Source: Verrucomicrobiaceae bacterium
Lineage (GTDB): Bacteria; Verrucomicrobiota; Verrucomicrobiia; Verrucomicrobiales; Verrucomicrobiaceae
NCBI GenBank assembly: GCA_016713245.1
Contig: JADJPM010000004.1
Span: 1,674,001 to 1,738,000, forward strand
DNA length: 64,000 nt
Reading direction: 5' to 3'
The translations under genes were made by a program, and so were the position numbers. The notes beneath the pieces are model-generated. The model was not told the origin of the DNA and made no database searches. It saw nothing but the letters and a program-made list of their open reading frames with translations. The number at the start of each line of letters is the position of its first letter. Position 1 is the first letter of the stretch. Of the stretch, positions 54,747-64,000 are shown piece after piece.

Positions 54747-55624
54747 GTCAGCCGACTTCCACGACCTTTCGCGATTACCTCCTCATGCATGCCGTCGTGG
54801 CGGCGTGGGGCTTCACCGCCATCCTGGGCAAATGGGTCACGCTTCCGCCCGTCGATGTCACCATCTGGCGCACCGGCCTGGCGACCTTCGTTTTTGCCCT
54901 GCTGGCCCGCCGACATGGCGGATGGCAGGTGCGGGCCAGCGAGGCCTGGCCACTCATCGCCGTGGGTGCGGTGCTCGGAGTGCATTGGGTACTGTTTTTC
55001 TGGTCCGCCCGGCTTTCCACCGCCTCCGTGTGCCTCGCGGCGATGCCCACCGGCATGCTGTGGGCATCGCTCATCGAGCCGCTCATCGACGGTACCCGCC
55101 GCTGGCGGCCGCTGGAACTGCTCGTGGGGCTCACGATGGTCGGCGCGGTGTGGCTGATCTACCAGGTGGAGTTTAGCTACTGGCAGGGATTCACCGTCGC
55201 CATCGCCGCTGCCATGCTCGCGGCCGTTTTTGCCACGCTCACGAAGCAGCAGGTCAGCCACCGGCATTGGAGCGTCATCGGCATGTTTCAGATGGCGGGT
55301 GCGTTTGCCGCCTCATGGGCCTGCCGACCTTTCTTGGAGGGTAAACTCATCCCAACGATGCCCGATGCAGCCTCCGCTGCGGGTCTCTCCTTTCTCGTGC
55401 TCATCTGCACCGTGGCCGCTTACGCGGGCTTCATGAAGGCGCTACGCACGATGAGCGTCTTCTCGATGAATGTGATCTACAATTTGGAGCCGGTGTATGG
55501 CATCCTGCTGGCGATGCTCATTTTTGGTCGCTCTGAATTCATGAGTGCTGGCTTTTATCTGGGTGCCGGCATCATCATGCTGAGCGTGCTCGTGCTGCCC
55601 TGGCTTCGGCGCTGGGTAGAATGA
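54743..55624 (+). CDS. EamA/DMT-superfamily transporter
   Basis: 293 residues with ten hydrophobic segments in two EamA repeats. Repeat features include HAVVAAWGFTAILGKW, VLGVHWVLFFWSARLSTASVC, and the mirrored VAAYAGFMKALRTMSVFSMNVIYNLEPVYGILLAMLIFG. Drug/metabolite transporters of this type move amino acids, nucleotides or sugars. The start overlaps the ABC ATPase stop. Substrate unknown. Confidence 0.85.
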   Translation: MSQPTSTTFRDYLLMHAVVAAWGFTAILGKWVTLPPVDVTIWRTGLATFVFALLARRHGGWQVRASEAWPLIAVGAVLGVHWVLFFWSARLSTASVCLAAMPTGMLWASLIEPLIDGTRRWRPLELLVGLTMVGAVWLIYQVEFSYWQGFTVAIAAAMLAAVFATLTKQQVSHRHWSVIGMFQMAGAFAASWACRPFLEGKLIPTMPDAASAAGLSFLVLICTVAAYAGFMKALRTMSVFSMNVIYNLEPVYGILLAMLIFGRSEFMSAGFYLGAGIIMLSVLVLPWLRRWVE

Positions 55625-55629
55625 TCGTC

Positions 55630-56016
55630 TCAGCCCTCTTTGCGCTTCAATGTGGCGCGGTGAATGCCGGTTCGCAGCACGGTGACATTGAAGTTCACCA
55701 GCAGACCTGCACGGATGCCGCTGAGGCGCAGATGGGATTCAAACTGCAGCTTGTCCAGAGGCGTGAGCTCCTCCTGGGCTCGCACGAGGAGCAGGAGCTT
55801 GTCCTGCACGATAAAGTCCAGCCTTGCCCCGCCCTTGATTGTCTTTCCACGGTAGTCAAAAGACAGCATGTCACCGCGTCGGAAGTCCATTTCGAGGTCA
55901 CGAAGTTCAATCGCGATGCATTCTTCGTAGGCCTCGCGGGCCAGGCCGGGGCCAAGCTGGCGGTGGACGTTCATGCAGGCCCCGATCACGACATGGGGAA
56001 GGTCAGCTTCATTCAT
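55630..56016 (-). CDS. GxxExxY-family protein
   Basis: 128 residues, convergent with the transporter gene (5 bases apart). The pattern GACMNVHRQLGPGLAREAYEEC with the G-x-x-x-x-x-Y stretch, LDFIVQDKLLLLVRA and LRLSGIRAGLLVNFN matches GxxExxY proteins, a PD-(D/E)XK-like family of unknown role. The central acid is in R-E-A-Y-E-E. Often single genes in environmental genomes. Confidence 0.85.
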   Translation of the reverse strand: MNEADLPHVVIGACMNVHRQLGPGLAREAYEECIAIELRDLEMDFRRGDMLSFDYRGKTIKGGARLDFIVQDKLLLLVRAQEELTPLDKLQFESHLRLSGIRAGLLVNFNVTVLRTGIHRATLKRKEG

Positions 56017-56106
56017 GGCGAGAAAGTAGCACGAAGTTTCAGAGGCTGCCTATGAAATGAGCCTCCATGCCTTGCGCCGGGCAGCATGCGTGACACTGTC
56101 GAACCC

Positions 56107-57975
56107 ATGGGTCGCATACCGGAGGAAACCGTCAACCAAGTGCTCGCCGCCACAGATATTGTGGCGCTGATCGGGCGTTCGGTGAAGCTGCGGCGTGCCG
56201 GGACGAACTGGCTGGGCCTGTGCCCCTTTCACAATGAGAAGTCGCCCTCTTTCAATGTGAGTCCCACACGCGGCACCTATCACTGCTTTGGCTGTGGCGC
56301 GGGTGGCTCGGCGATCCGCTTTGTGATGGAGCATGATGCCCTGTCCTTTGTGGAAGCGGTGAAGCGTCTCGGAGATGCGGCAGGCATTCGAATCGAAGAA
56401 GAAGTGTGGGACGCGAACGCGGAGGCGGAGGCCAAGCAGCGGTCACTGCTCACGCGGGCGAACAAGGAGGCGGCGGAGTGGTTTCACCTGCTGCTGATGA
56501 AGCACCAAGCCGCCGCACCCGCTCGTGAATATTTGAAGGCTCGCGGCATCAATGGGGAGATGGCGAAGCGCTGGCAGATGGGCTACTCGCCGGACAATCG
56601 ACAGTTCTACCGCGAGTGGATGGCGCAGCATAAGCTCAATGATCAGGTGATGGTGGAGGCGGGCATTTTCAGCGTGGCGGATCAGGATGAGCAGGGACGC
56701 GGCGGGCGTTCGTATCCGCGCTGGCGTCACCGGCTGATGTTTCCGATTCGCAATGACAACGGGGATGTGATCGCCTTCAGCGGGCGCATCCTCGATAAAG
56801 ATCAAAAAGGCGGAAAGTATGTGAACTCGCCTGAGACGCCGCTTTTCAGCAAGAGCCGTGTGCTCTTTGGCTTCGACAAATCGAAGCGCCACATCGCCAA
56901 GGCAGGCCAGGCGATCATCTGCGAAGGTCAGATCGACATGATCATGGTTTACGAAGCCGGATTGCAAAACGTCGTGGCAGGGCAGGGCACCGCTTTCACC
57001 GAGCAGCATGCCAAGATGCTCAAGCGCCTCTGCAACGAGGTCATCCTCTGCTACGACAGCGATGCAGCGGGTCGCAAAGCAGCGGAGCGTGCGTTTGAGA
57101 TTCTCTCACCGCATGGCCTTTCCGTCCGCGTCGCTGCCCTGCCGCAAGGTGAGGATCCTGATTCGCTGATTCGCAAGCAAGGTGCCGATGCACTGCGAGC
57201 CATCGTGGCGGAGGCACCGGAGTTTCTGGAGCATCAAATCATGCATCTGCGGGCCAGCACGAAGGGCGAGGGCATGGTGGAGCGAGTGCGCATGGCGGAG
57301 CAGGTGGCCTCAGCCATCGCGATTTTCAGCGGTGTGGCTCAGCGGGTGGCGGCCGTGAACAAGGTGGCGAAGCTGCTCGAAGTGCCCGAAGAAGAACTCA
57401 ACCGCATGGTGGCCCGCGCCGCGAAGGACAAAAAGGACGCTCCAAAGTCCGCCGGTGGCGCTGAACCTGCCGCGAAGCCCGATGAAAGCGCAAAGAAGCT
57501 CGTGGCGGCCCAAAACCCCAACGCCATGCTTTTGAGCCAACTCGCTCTCGCCGATGCGGAAGTGCTCTTCTGGCTGCGGGAGACGGACTGTGAGGAAATC
57601 CTCAGCGAAGTGCCAGGGACAGAGCTGCTCGCCATCCTTTGGCGCAGCCGCTACGATCCACTGGATGAATTTGCCCGCACGGCCTTCATGGCGGGCCTGG
57701 AGAGGCATCTGGAGGCGGCCTTTAGCATGCTCCTGGGGCGCAAACGACCTCCGGGTGGCATGTTGGATGCCCGACAGACCATGGACGCTCTCGATGTGAC
57801 GCGGTTACAGAATCTCATTCAGCGCACCAAGGGGCAATTGCGGCACCCAGGACTCTCCGCGCAGGAAATGGAGGTCATCCAACATCGGGTCATGGAGCTT
57901 AATTCGAGGCTGAAAGAAAGCCTTGACCGTTTGCGGGGGCCTCCGAATAGTCCGCCCGCTTCCAGCCAGAAGTAA
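56107..57975 (+). CDS. dnaG: DNA primase DnaG
   Basis: About 622 residues from the ATG at 56107 (MGRIPEETVNQVLAATD); an earlier ATG at 56086 adds seven residues. CPFHNEKSPSFNVSPTRGTYHCFGCG is the zinc finger (Cys-His-Cys-Cys). TOPRIM domain follows: QAIICEGQIDMIMVYEAG, VVAGQGTAF and EVILCYDSDAAGRKAAERAF with the DSD metal site. The last 180 residues form the DnaB-interacting C-terminus. It lays RNA primers for replication. rpoD lies 30 bases downstream, a common arrangement in bacteria. Confidence 0.97.
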   Translation: MGRIPEETVNQVLAATDIVALIGRSVKLRRAGTNWLGLCPFHNEKSPSFNVSPTRGTYHCFGCGAGGSAIRFVMEHDALSFVEAVKRLGDAAGIRIEEEVWDANAEAEAKQRSLLTRANKEAAEWFHLLLMKHQAAAPAREYLKARGINGEMAKRWQMGYSPDNRQFYREWMAQHKLNDQVMVEAGIFSVADQDEQGRGGRSYPRWRHRLMFPIRNDNGDVIAFSGRILDKDQKGGKYVNSPETPLFSKSRVLFGFDKSKRHIAKAGQAIICEGQIDMIMVYEAGLQNVVAGQGTAFTEQHAKMLKRLCNEVILCYDSDAAGRKAAERAFEILSPHGLSVRVAALPQGEDPDSLIRKQGADALRAIVAEAPEFLEHQIMHLRASTKGEGMVERVRMAEQVASAIAIFSGVAQRVAAVNKVAKLLEVPEEELNRMVARAAKDKKDAPKSAGGAEPAAKPDESAKKLVAAQNPNAMLLSQLALADAEVLFWLRETDCEEILSEVPGTELLAILWRSRYDPLDEFARTAFMAGLERHLEAAFSMLLGRKRPPGGMLDARQTMDALDVTRLQNLIQRTKGQLRHPGLSAQEMEVIQHRVMELNSRLKESLDRLRGPPNSPPASSQK

Positions 57976-58005
57976 TTCTTCCGGAGAGAACCCCCAGCGG
58001 CGCGT

Positions 58006-59841
<1,836 letters not shown>

Positions 59842-59882
59842 AAGGCTGTAACATCTGTCCCTCGTTGGGTTTTAACGTGGCT

Positions 59883-60815
59883 ATGCGTCTCCCGCTCCTC
59901 TTTTCCATGCTGGCCCTGCCAGCTCTCAGCCAAGCTCCTTCGTCCCAAAACGAGGTGCGCATCACCGAGGAGGACGGCCTGCGGCACATCCGCTCCAATG
60001 GCATCCCGGATCATGCGACGGGTCGTTTCCCCAATGCGCACAACCCGAACAGCATTCGCCCGCAGGACTATCACTACACCGTGCCCATCAAGCCGGAGCC
60101 GCAGGAGAAGCCATCGCCCTTTCGAATGCAGCCTTTTGGCGTCGCGGTGAATGGCGTGGTGTTTGATCCCTTTGCGGCGGAATGGTGGCGCGGAGATTCT
60201 TCCAGCGGCTGGCAATACGAACCTCAAAGCGGCGCGATTGATCTGGGTCTCGATGAACACAATGCGCATGTGCAGCCCAATGGTGCCTATCATTACCACG
60301 GCATCCCCCATGGTCTGCTCAAGCGTCTATCCAGCGGTGAGAAGCGCATGACCTTGCTCGGTTGGGCAGCGGATGGCTTTCCCATCTACGGCCCGCTGGC
60401 CCACGCGGAGGCCAAGGATGCCCAAAGCCCCTTAAAGACGATGAAATCTGGCTACCAGATCAAGCAAGGTCCTCGTCCCGCAGATGCCGCCCCCGGTGGA
60501 AACCATGACGGCTCCTTTGTGCAGGATTACGAATGGGTGGAGGGCCTCGGAGACCTCGATGCGAGCAATGGCCGCCAGGGCGTCACGCCTGAATTTCCGC
60601 AGGGCACCTACTACTATGTGCTCACGGAGCAGTTCCCCTACATTCCACGCCAATTTGTCGGCAAGCCAGACGCCAGCTTCGAGCGTCGTGGCCCTCCGCG
60701 TGGTCCCGGTGGCTTTGGTTTTGGCCCGCCAGGAGGTCCACCCGGCTTTGGCCCACCACCTCGCGGACGCCGAGGCGGCCCCGGCTTTGGTCCGCCGCCT
60801 CCACCGCCGAGGTGA
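59883..60815 (+). CDS. Exported YHYH-domain protein
   Basis: 310 residues from the ATG at 59883, giving a signal peptide (MRLPLLFSMLALPALSQA). YHYH features: GRFPNAHNPNSI, QDYHYTVP, the name-giving NGAYHYHGIPHGLL, LLGWAADGFPIYGP and GTYYYVLTEQFPYIPRQF. The C-terminus is a low-complexity Gly/Pro/Phe/Arg tail (from about residue 265). Function unknown; family found in secreted proteins of planctomycetes, bacteroidetes and verrucomicrobia. Confidence 0.88.
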   Translation: MRLPLLFSMLALPALSQAPSSQNEVRITEEDGLRHIRSNGIPDHATGRFPNAHNPNSIRPQDYHYTVPIKPEPQEKPSPFRMQPFGVAVNGVVFDPFAAEWWRGDSSSGWQYEPQSGAIDLGLDEHNAHVQPNGAYHYHGIPHGLLKRLSSGEKRMTLLGWAADGFPIYGPLAHAEAKDAQSPLKTMKSGYQIKQGPRPADAAPGGNHDGSFVQDYEWVEGLGDLDASNGRQGVTPEFPQGTYYYVLTEQFPYIPRQFVGKPDASFERRGPPRGPGGFGFGPPGGPPGFGPPPRGRRGGPGFGPPPPPPR

Positions 60816-60824
60816 ATGAGTTTT

Positions 60825-61520
60825 TTAGCGGTGGAAGGCCAGCACATGATGCTGGGCAAAGCGATCCACGAGCGTGGACTCCCCAAACGCGGCATTCGCC
60901 GCCATCTGCTGGAGATCGGCGACGGTTTCGGGAAAGTCGTAAGCGGCCACGTGGGCGCAGGCGGCGTCGAGGTCCTCAGGGCGCACCGCTGTCCATTGGC
61001 TGCGCATGGTGTGGAGATAGGTATCGAGGTATTGCTGGCGTGTTTGGCCTTCTTCGCGGGCGATATCGACAAGGATGAAGACGCCGCCGGGAGAAAGCGC
61101 ACGGGCACATGCATGAAAGAGCTGCTGCTTCTCCGCCCCATCGAGGTGATGGACGGCAAAGCTGGAGAAAATCGTATCGAGAGAGGCTTCCTCACGCTCA
61201 TGCAGAGCGTGGAGCATATCCTGACAGCGGAGCGTGATGTTTTCCAAGCCGCTCAAATGACTGCGAGCCTCGTCGAGGGCCGTGGACGAGAGATCCACGC
61301 CGTCATAGCGGACGGGCGGGGCGGCTTTGAGGCAAGGGGCGAGGAAGCGTGTGTTGCCGCAGCCGAGATCAATCATCGAATAGCCACCTCGTTCACGCCG
61401 CTGCTGGAGCAGGCTGGCGATGAGGGCGTAGATCTCACGGTGGAACATGTAGTTCTTCTCGGAGAGTGCGTCGTAGAGGCTCCAGGAAGTGCGGAAGAGA
61501 TGCGTTTCGTCGTCGGCCAT
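60825..61520 (-). CDS. Class I SAM-dependent methyltransferase
   Basis: 231 residues from the ATG at 61520 (TTG at 61547 gives nine more). MIDLGCGNTRFLAPCL is motif I, YDGVDLSSTALDEA motif II, LDTIFSSFAVHHLDGAEK and LSPGGVFILVDIAREEG motif III. The set fits Methyltransf_25-type enzymes. Convergent with the YHYH gene, 9 bases apart; follows the small lipoprotein gene on the same strand. Substrate unknown. Confidence 0.82.
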   Translation of the reverse strand: MADDETHLFRTSWSLYDALSEKNYMFHREIYALIASLLQQRRERGGYSMIDLGCGNTRFLAPCLKAAPPVRYDGVDLSSTALDEARSHLSGLENITLRCQDMLHALHEREEASLDTIFSSFAVHHLDGAEKQQLFHACARALSPGGVFILVDIAREEGQTRQQYLDTYLHTMRSQWTAVRPEDLDAACAHVAAYDFPETVADLQQMAANAAFGESTLVDRFAQHHVLAFHR

Positions 61521-61543
61521 GGGCAGAGTTGTGTTGGGCAAGA

Positions 61544-61726
61544 TCAATGGCGGCGGTGGTAACGCTCACGCGGGGTGATGGCACGACCGCCAGGGCTGAG
61601 GACGCTGCGGTCATGGCGTTCCATCGGCGTGATGGCAGGGCCGCCGGGGCTCAGCGGACGGCGTCGTGGGGCCACCCAGCAGGAGGTGAGTGAGGCGGCG
61701 GTGAGAAGGAAGAGAAGGGTTTTCAT
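61544..61726 (-). CDS. Small repeat-containing lipoprotein
   Basis: 60 residues, MKTLLFLLTAASLTSC with a lipobox (LTSC), then a basic tail made of two units: LSPGGPAITPMERH and LSPGGRAITPRERY. The frame continues upstream of this ATG, but the lipoprotein signal marks the real start. It lies 23 bases before the methyltransferase start at 61520. Function unknown. Confidence 0.7.
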   Translation of the reverse strand: MKTLLFLLTAASLTSCWVAPRRRPLSPGGPAITPMERHDRSVLSPGGRAITPRERYHRRH

Positions 61727-61834
61727 GGCAGCCAATTGAACCATCTGAAACAAACTGGTTTCCATCGCTTCGCCGGATTTTGCGAGACATTTTTCCTCCC
61801 GGCTGCCATAAAACCACCTGCACCTTCCCATTCT

Positions 61835-62179
61835 ATGAAACTTCGCTTTTCCTCTCTCCTTCTCGTTTCGATCCTCGCTCTGGCCGCCTGTGAAAAATCG
61901 CCTGAAACTCAGAAAGCCGCTGATGATGCCAAGAAGGCCGGTGAGGCGGTGAAGGAAGCGGCGAAGTCCGGCATGGATGCGGCGAAGGTGGAGGCGGAAG
62001 CCGCGAAGGAAGCCGCCGCGAAAAAAGCGGCTGAACTCAAAGAGGCAGCGGAGAAGAAAGCCGCCGAGCTGAAGGAAAAAGCTGGCGAACTGAAGGACAA
62101 AGCTGCTGAAAAAGCCTCGCAGGCTGCGGGTGCCGTGGAAGCAGCCGCGAAGAATGTGCGTGAGGCGCTGCAGAAGTAG
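61835..62179 (+). CDS. Ala/Lys/Glu-rich lipoprotein
   Basis: 114 residues from the ATG at 61835. Signal peptide with lipobox, MKLRFSSLLLVSILALAAC, then about 95 residues of near-perfect heptad-like Ala/Lys/Glu repeats (AADDAKKAGEAVKEAAKSG, KKAAELKEAAEKKAAELKEK) forming one long helix or coiled coil. It resembles small anchored helical lipoproteins such as Lpp-type spacers, or late-embryogenesis-like proteins. Role could be envelope spacing or stress protection; not certain. Its end is 8 bases from the convergent sulfatase. Confidence 0.75.
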   Translation: MKLRFSSLLLVSILALAACEKSPETQKAADDAKKAGEAVKEAAKSGMDAAKVEAEAAKEAAAKKAAELKEAAEKKAAELKEKAGELKDKAAEKASQAAGAVEAAAKNVREALQK

Positions 62180-62187
62180 CCCGCGTT

Positions 62188-63672
62188 CTATTTGGCCTTC
62201 TTCTTGCCACCTTTGGCAGGTGAGCCGGCGCTGCGGCCATCCGGCTTCGAGGGATCGAAGGCCGGGTTTTTCGTGGGCATGAGGGCACCCACGTCTTTTT
62301 GCCAGGCCTGAAGCTCGGCGAGCATGGTTTTGACTCGTTCGGGCTCCTGCTTGGCGAGGTTGGTTTGCTCGGAGAGATCGCTGCGGAGGTTGTAGAGCTC
62401 CTGGCGATCCCCTTCGAACCAGTGGATGAGTTTCCAATCCCCACGACGGATGGCGGCTCCGGGGGCACCGCCTTGATTGCCGTAGTGCGGGTAATGCCAC
62501 ATGAGGGCACGCTCGGGTAGCTCGCCGCTGCCTTCGAGCAGCGGGCGGAGGCTGGTGCCGTCGATCTTCGAGGTGGACTGAGCGCCGCAGACATCGCGGA
62601 GCGTGGCGAAGTAGTCGATGCTGCACACGGGTGTGTCGATGACGCGACCCGCCTTCAGCACGGCAGGCCAGCGCATGAGCAGCGGCTCACGCACGCCGCC
62701 TTCGTAGAGCCAGCCTTTGCCGCCGCGGAGCGGGAGATTGCTCGTGGGCGAGCCTTCGCTTGTGCTGAGGCCGCCGTTGTCGGAGGTGAAGATCACGATC
62801 GTGTTCTCCGCGAGGCCGAGTTGATCGAGTTTCTTCAAGGTGGTGCCCACCGCAGTATCCATGGCCTCCACCATGGCCGCGTAGGTGACGTGCTCTTGCA
62901 CGAGGCGCACATCGCGAGGCTCCTCGCGGCCAAATTTGGCACTGAGACCGAGTTTTTGCCGTTTGGCCTCATACTTGGCTTCGAGGTCCTTTTTGGCGTT
63001 CAGCGGCGTGTGGACATCATAAAAGGCGTAGCAGGCAAAGAAGGGCTTGTCCTTGTGAGCCTCGATGAACTGGCAGGTCTCGGCGGCGAGTCGATCCGCG
63101 AGGTGTTCGCCGGGCGGGCCGTCGGGGAGGCGTGGGTTGTTGTAAGGCGTGAAGTATTTGCCGGGGCCGTAGGGGCCGCCTTTTTCGATGCCGCCTTGGT
63201 TGATGTCGTAGCCTTGGTCCTCGGGATACCAACCTTCCATGCCGAGATGCCATTTCCCGGCGAAGAAAGTGGCGTAACCGGCGGTCTTCATCATCTCGGC
63301 GAGGGACACTTCTTCATGCGCGAGACGATCCTGATACGGCGCAGGCAGCAGTTGGGTGTTTCGTTTCCAAAGCTCCGGCTTCAACGGCGAGCCGATGTAA
63401 TCCGTGATGCCCGTGCGCTGCGGCCAGCGGCCCGTTTGGAAAGCGGCGCGGGTGGGCGAGCAGACGGGGCAGGCGGCGTAGCCATTGGTGAACAAGGCAC
63501 CTTCTTTGGAGAGGCGGTCGAGGTTCGGAGTCTCGTAAAAGGTGCTGCCGTAGCAGCCCAGATCCTGGCGGCCTAGGTCATCGGCGAGCATGAGGATGAC
63601 GTTGGGCTTGGCCGCGGCCTCGATGGAGGTCGTGAAGCCGGTGAGGATCGCGAGGAAGAGAAAACGAAACAT
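62188..63672 (-). CDS. Secreted type I sulfatase
   Basis: 494 residues with signal peptide (MFRFLFLAILTGFTTSIEAAA). PNVILMLADDLGRQDLGCYG supplies metal-binding Asp pair; C71-S-P-T-R75 is the formylglycine site, Cys-type, so a real FGE must mature it; GKWHLG, and FTSDNGG near the C-terminal third complete the active site. The tail is Lys-rich (AKGGKKKAK). Sulfatases of this type remove sulfate from polysaccharides and are expanded in planctomycetes and verrucomicrobia. The nearby FGE-like gene at 5.3-7.0 kb lacks the catalytic cysteines and is unlikely to be its maturase. Confidence 0.92.
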   Translation of the reverse strand: MFRFLFLAILTGFTTSIEAAAKPNVILMLADDLGRQDLGCYGSTFYETPNLDRLSKEGALFTNGYAACPVCSPTRAAFQTGRWPQRTGITDYIGSPLKPELWKRNTQLLPAPYQDRLAHEEVSLAEMMKTAGYATFFAGKWHLGMEGWYPEDQGYDINQGGIEKGGPYGPGKYFTPYNNPRLPDGPPGEHLADRLAAETCQFIEAHKDKPFFACYAFYDVHTPLNAKKDLEAKYEAKRQKLGLSAKFGREEPRDVRLVQEHVTYAAMVEAMDTAVGTTLKKLDQLGLAENTIVIFTSDNGGLSTSEGSPTSNLPLRGGKGWLYEGGVREPLLMRWPAVLKAGRVIDTPVCSIDYFATLRDVCGAQSTSKIDGTSLRPLLEGSGELPERALMWHYPHYGNQGGAPGAAIRRGDWKLIHWFEGDRQELYNLRSDLSEQTNLAKQEPERVKTMLAELQAWQKDVGALMPTKNPAFDPSKPDGRSAGSPAKGGKKKAK

Positions 63673-63749
63673 GGTCGCTGGGAACGCTGAGGGCAGGGGA
63701 GACCTTGCTACCTAGCTTCCAAACAGGCTGTCAGCATCTGGTCCTTATC

Positions 63750-64000
63750 TCAAAGCCATCCCGCTGGCAGAATGGCTTTCAGCGCCGCGTAGAAGATCAG
63801 GCCGTAAACGAGGTAGATGATGCAGACGAAGCCCACGAGCATCGCCAGCAGCATGAGCAGGCCCAAAAAGAAGCGTAGCGTGCTTTGCTTCACCTGGCCG
63901 TGATGGCCCGCCTGCCAGGTGGTGAGGATGGCGAGGTTTCGCGAGTTCGATTTGTAGAAGGCGGTGAAGAATGCTCCCGCGCCGGGGATGAGGCCGAGGA
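63750..64000 (-). CDS. Membrane protein, partial (N-terminus beyond window)
   Basis: The last 83 residues of a gene entering from the right edge: LGLIPGAGAFFTAFYKSNSRNLAIL, then TLRFFLGLLMLLAMLVGFVCIIYLVYGLIFYAAL and the end ILPAGWL. The IPGAG stretch recalls DUF4112 proteins (small membrane proteins), but with so little sequence the family is tentative. Start not visible. Confidence 0.5.
   Translation of the reverse strand, partial: LGLIPGAGAFFTAFYKSNSRNLAILTTWQAGHHGQVKQSTLRFFLGLLMLLAMLVGFVCIIYLVYGLIFYAALKAILPAGWL

Noticed and set aside
54018..55624. Complete ABC exporter formed by the ATPase and the membrane protein downstream
   Set aside because: The downstream protein has two EamA repeats of a DMT transporter, not ABC-2 helices.

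Overview
The window reads as a GC-rich bacterial chromosome of the PVC group, most likely a Verrucomicrobiota member close to Prosthecobacter/Verrucomicrobium. This is an inference from gene content: a secreted sulfatase with the Cys-x-Pro-x-Arg motif, an exported double formylglycine-generating-enzyme-like protein, a YHYH protein, an SGNH/alpha-beta hydrolase fusion, a plant-like GDP-mannose 3,5-epimerase, a dnaG-rpoD pair and short palindromic repeats. No rRNA, tRNA or CRISPR array was found.

Layout. (1) 1-7150, minus strand: an AbiEi/AbiEii-type toxin-antitoxin pair (toxin cut by the window edge), then an exported cluster of a double FGE-like protein, a membrane-anchored TPR-like protein and a fused SGNH/alpha-beta hydrolase. 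(2) 7194-49647, plus strand: a cell-surface glycan cluster of about 42 kb, mostly with overlapping or closely spaced genes. It holds a carbamoyltransferase, dTDP-sugar genes (rmlA, rmlB, WecE-type aminotransferase), GDP-sugar genes (gmd, GDP-mannose 3,5-epimerase), a Gfo/Idh oxidoreductase, an ATP-grasp enzyme, asparagine synthase, a Wzx-like flippase, a Wzy/ligase-like membrane protein, a GT-C-like membrane protein, a GtrB-like GT2 with an SMR-like carrier, 11 genes with 12 cytosolic glycosyltransferase domains, and 13 methyltransferases (four clear FkbM, one FkbM-like, one TylF, seven others). Passengers are a UPF0175/DUF3368 toxin-antitoxin pair, a DUF4303-like gene and a Uma2 nuclease. (3) 49704-51632: a group II intron with its maturase, inserted directly behind the Rho-independent terminator of the last glycosyltransferase gene. 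(4) 51655-64000: a mixed region with a secreted hypothetical, an ABC ATPase, a DMT transporter, a GxxExxY protein, dnaG, rpoD with two AT-hooks, a YHYH protein, a methyltransferase, two small lipoproteins, a sulfatase and a partial membrane protein.

How the genes fit together (inference): nucleotide sugars including dTDP-4-amino-4,6-dideoxyhexose, a GDP-4-keto-6-deoxymannose product and a GDP-L-galactose/L-gulose type donor feed a set of GT4/GT2 enzymes. Their product is heavily decorated by methylation, carbamoylation and perhaps amide groups, flipped by the Wzx-like protein and polymerised or ligated by the Wzy-like protein. No initiating phosphoglycosyltransferase and no Wza/Wzc export machinery is visible, so the cluster needs partners elsewhere.

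A striking property is that at least nine genes are broken: six by single-base changes in short homopolymers, two by in-frame TAG codons, and one desaturase by what looks like an internal deletion. The reading frames are otherwise intact, so sequencing or assembly error competes with real decay or phase variation. Each case is listed separately so the restored proteins can be used.
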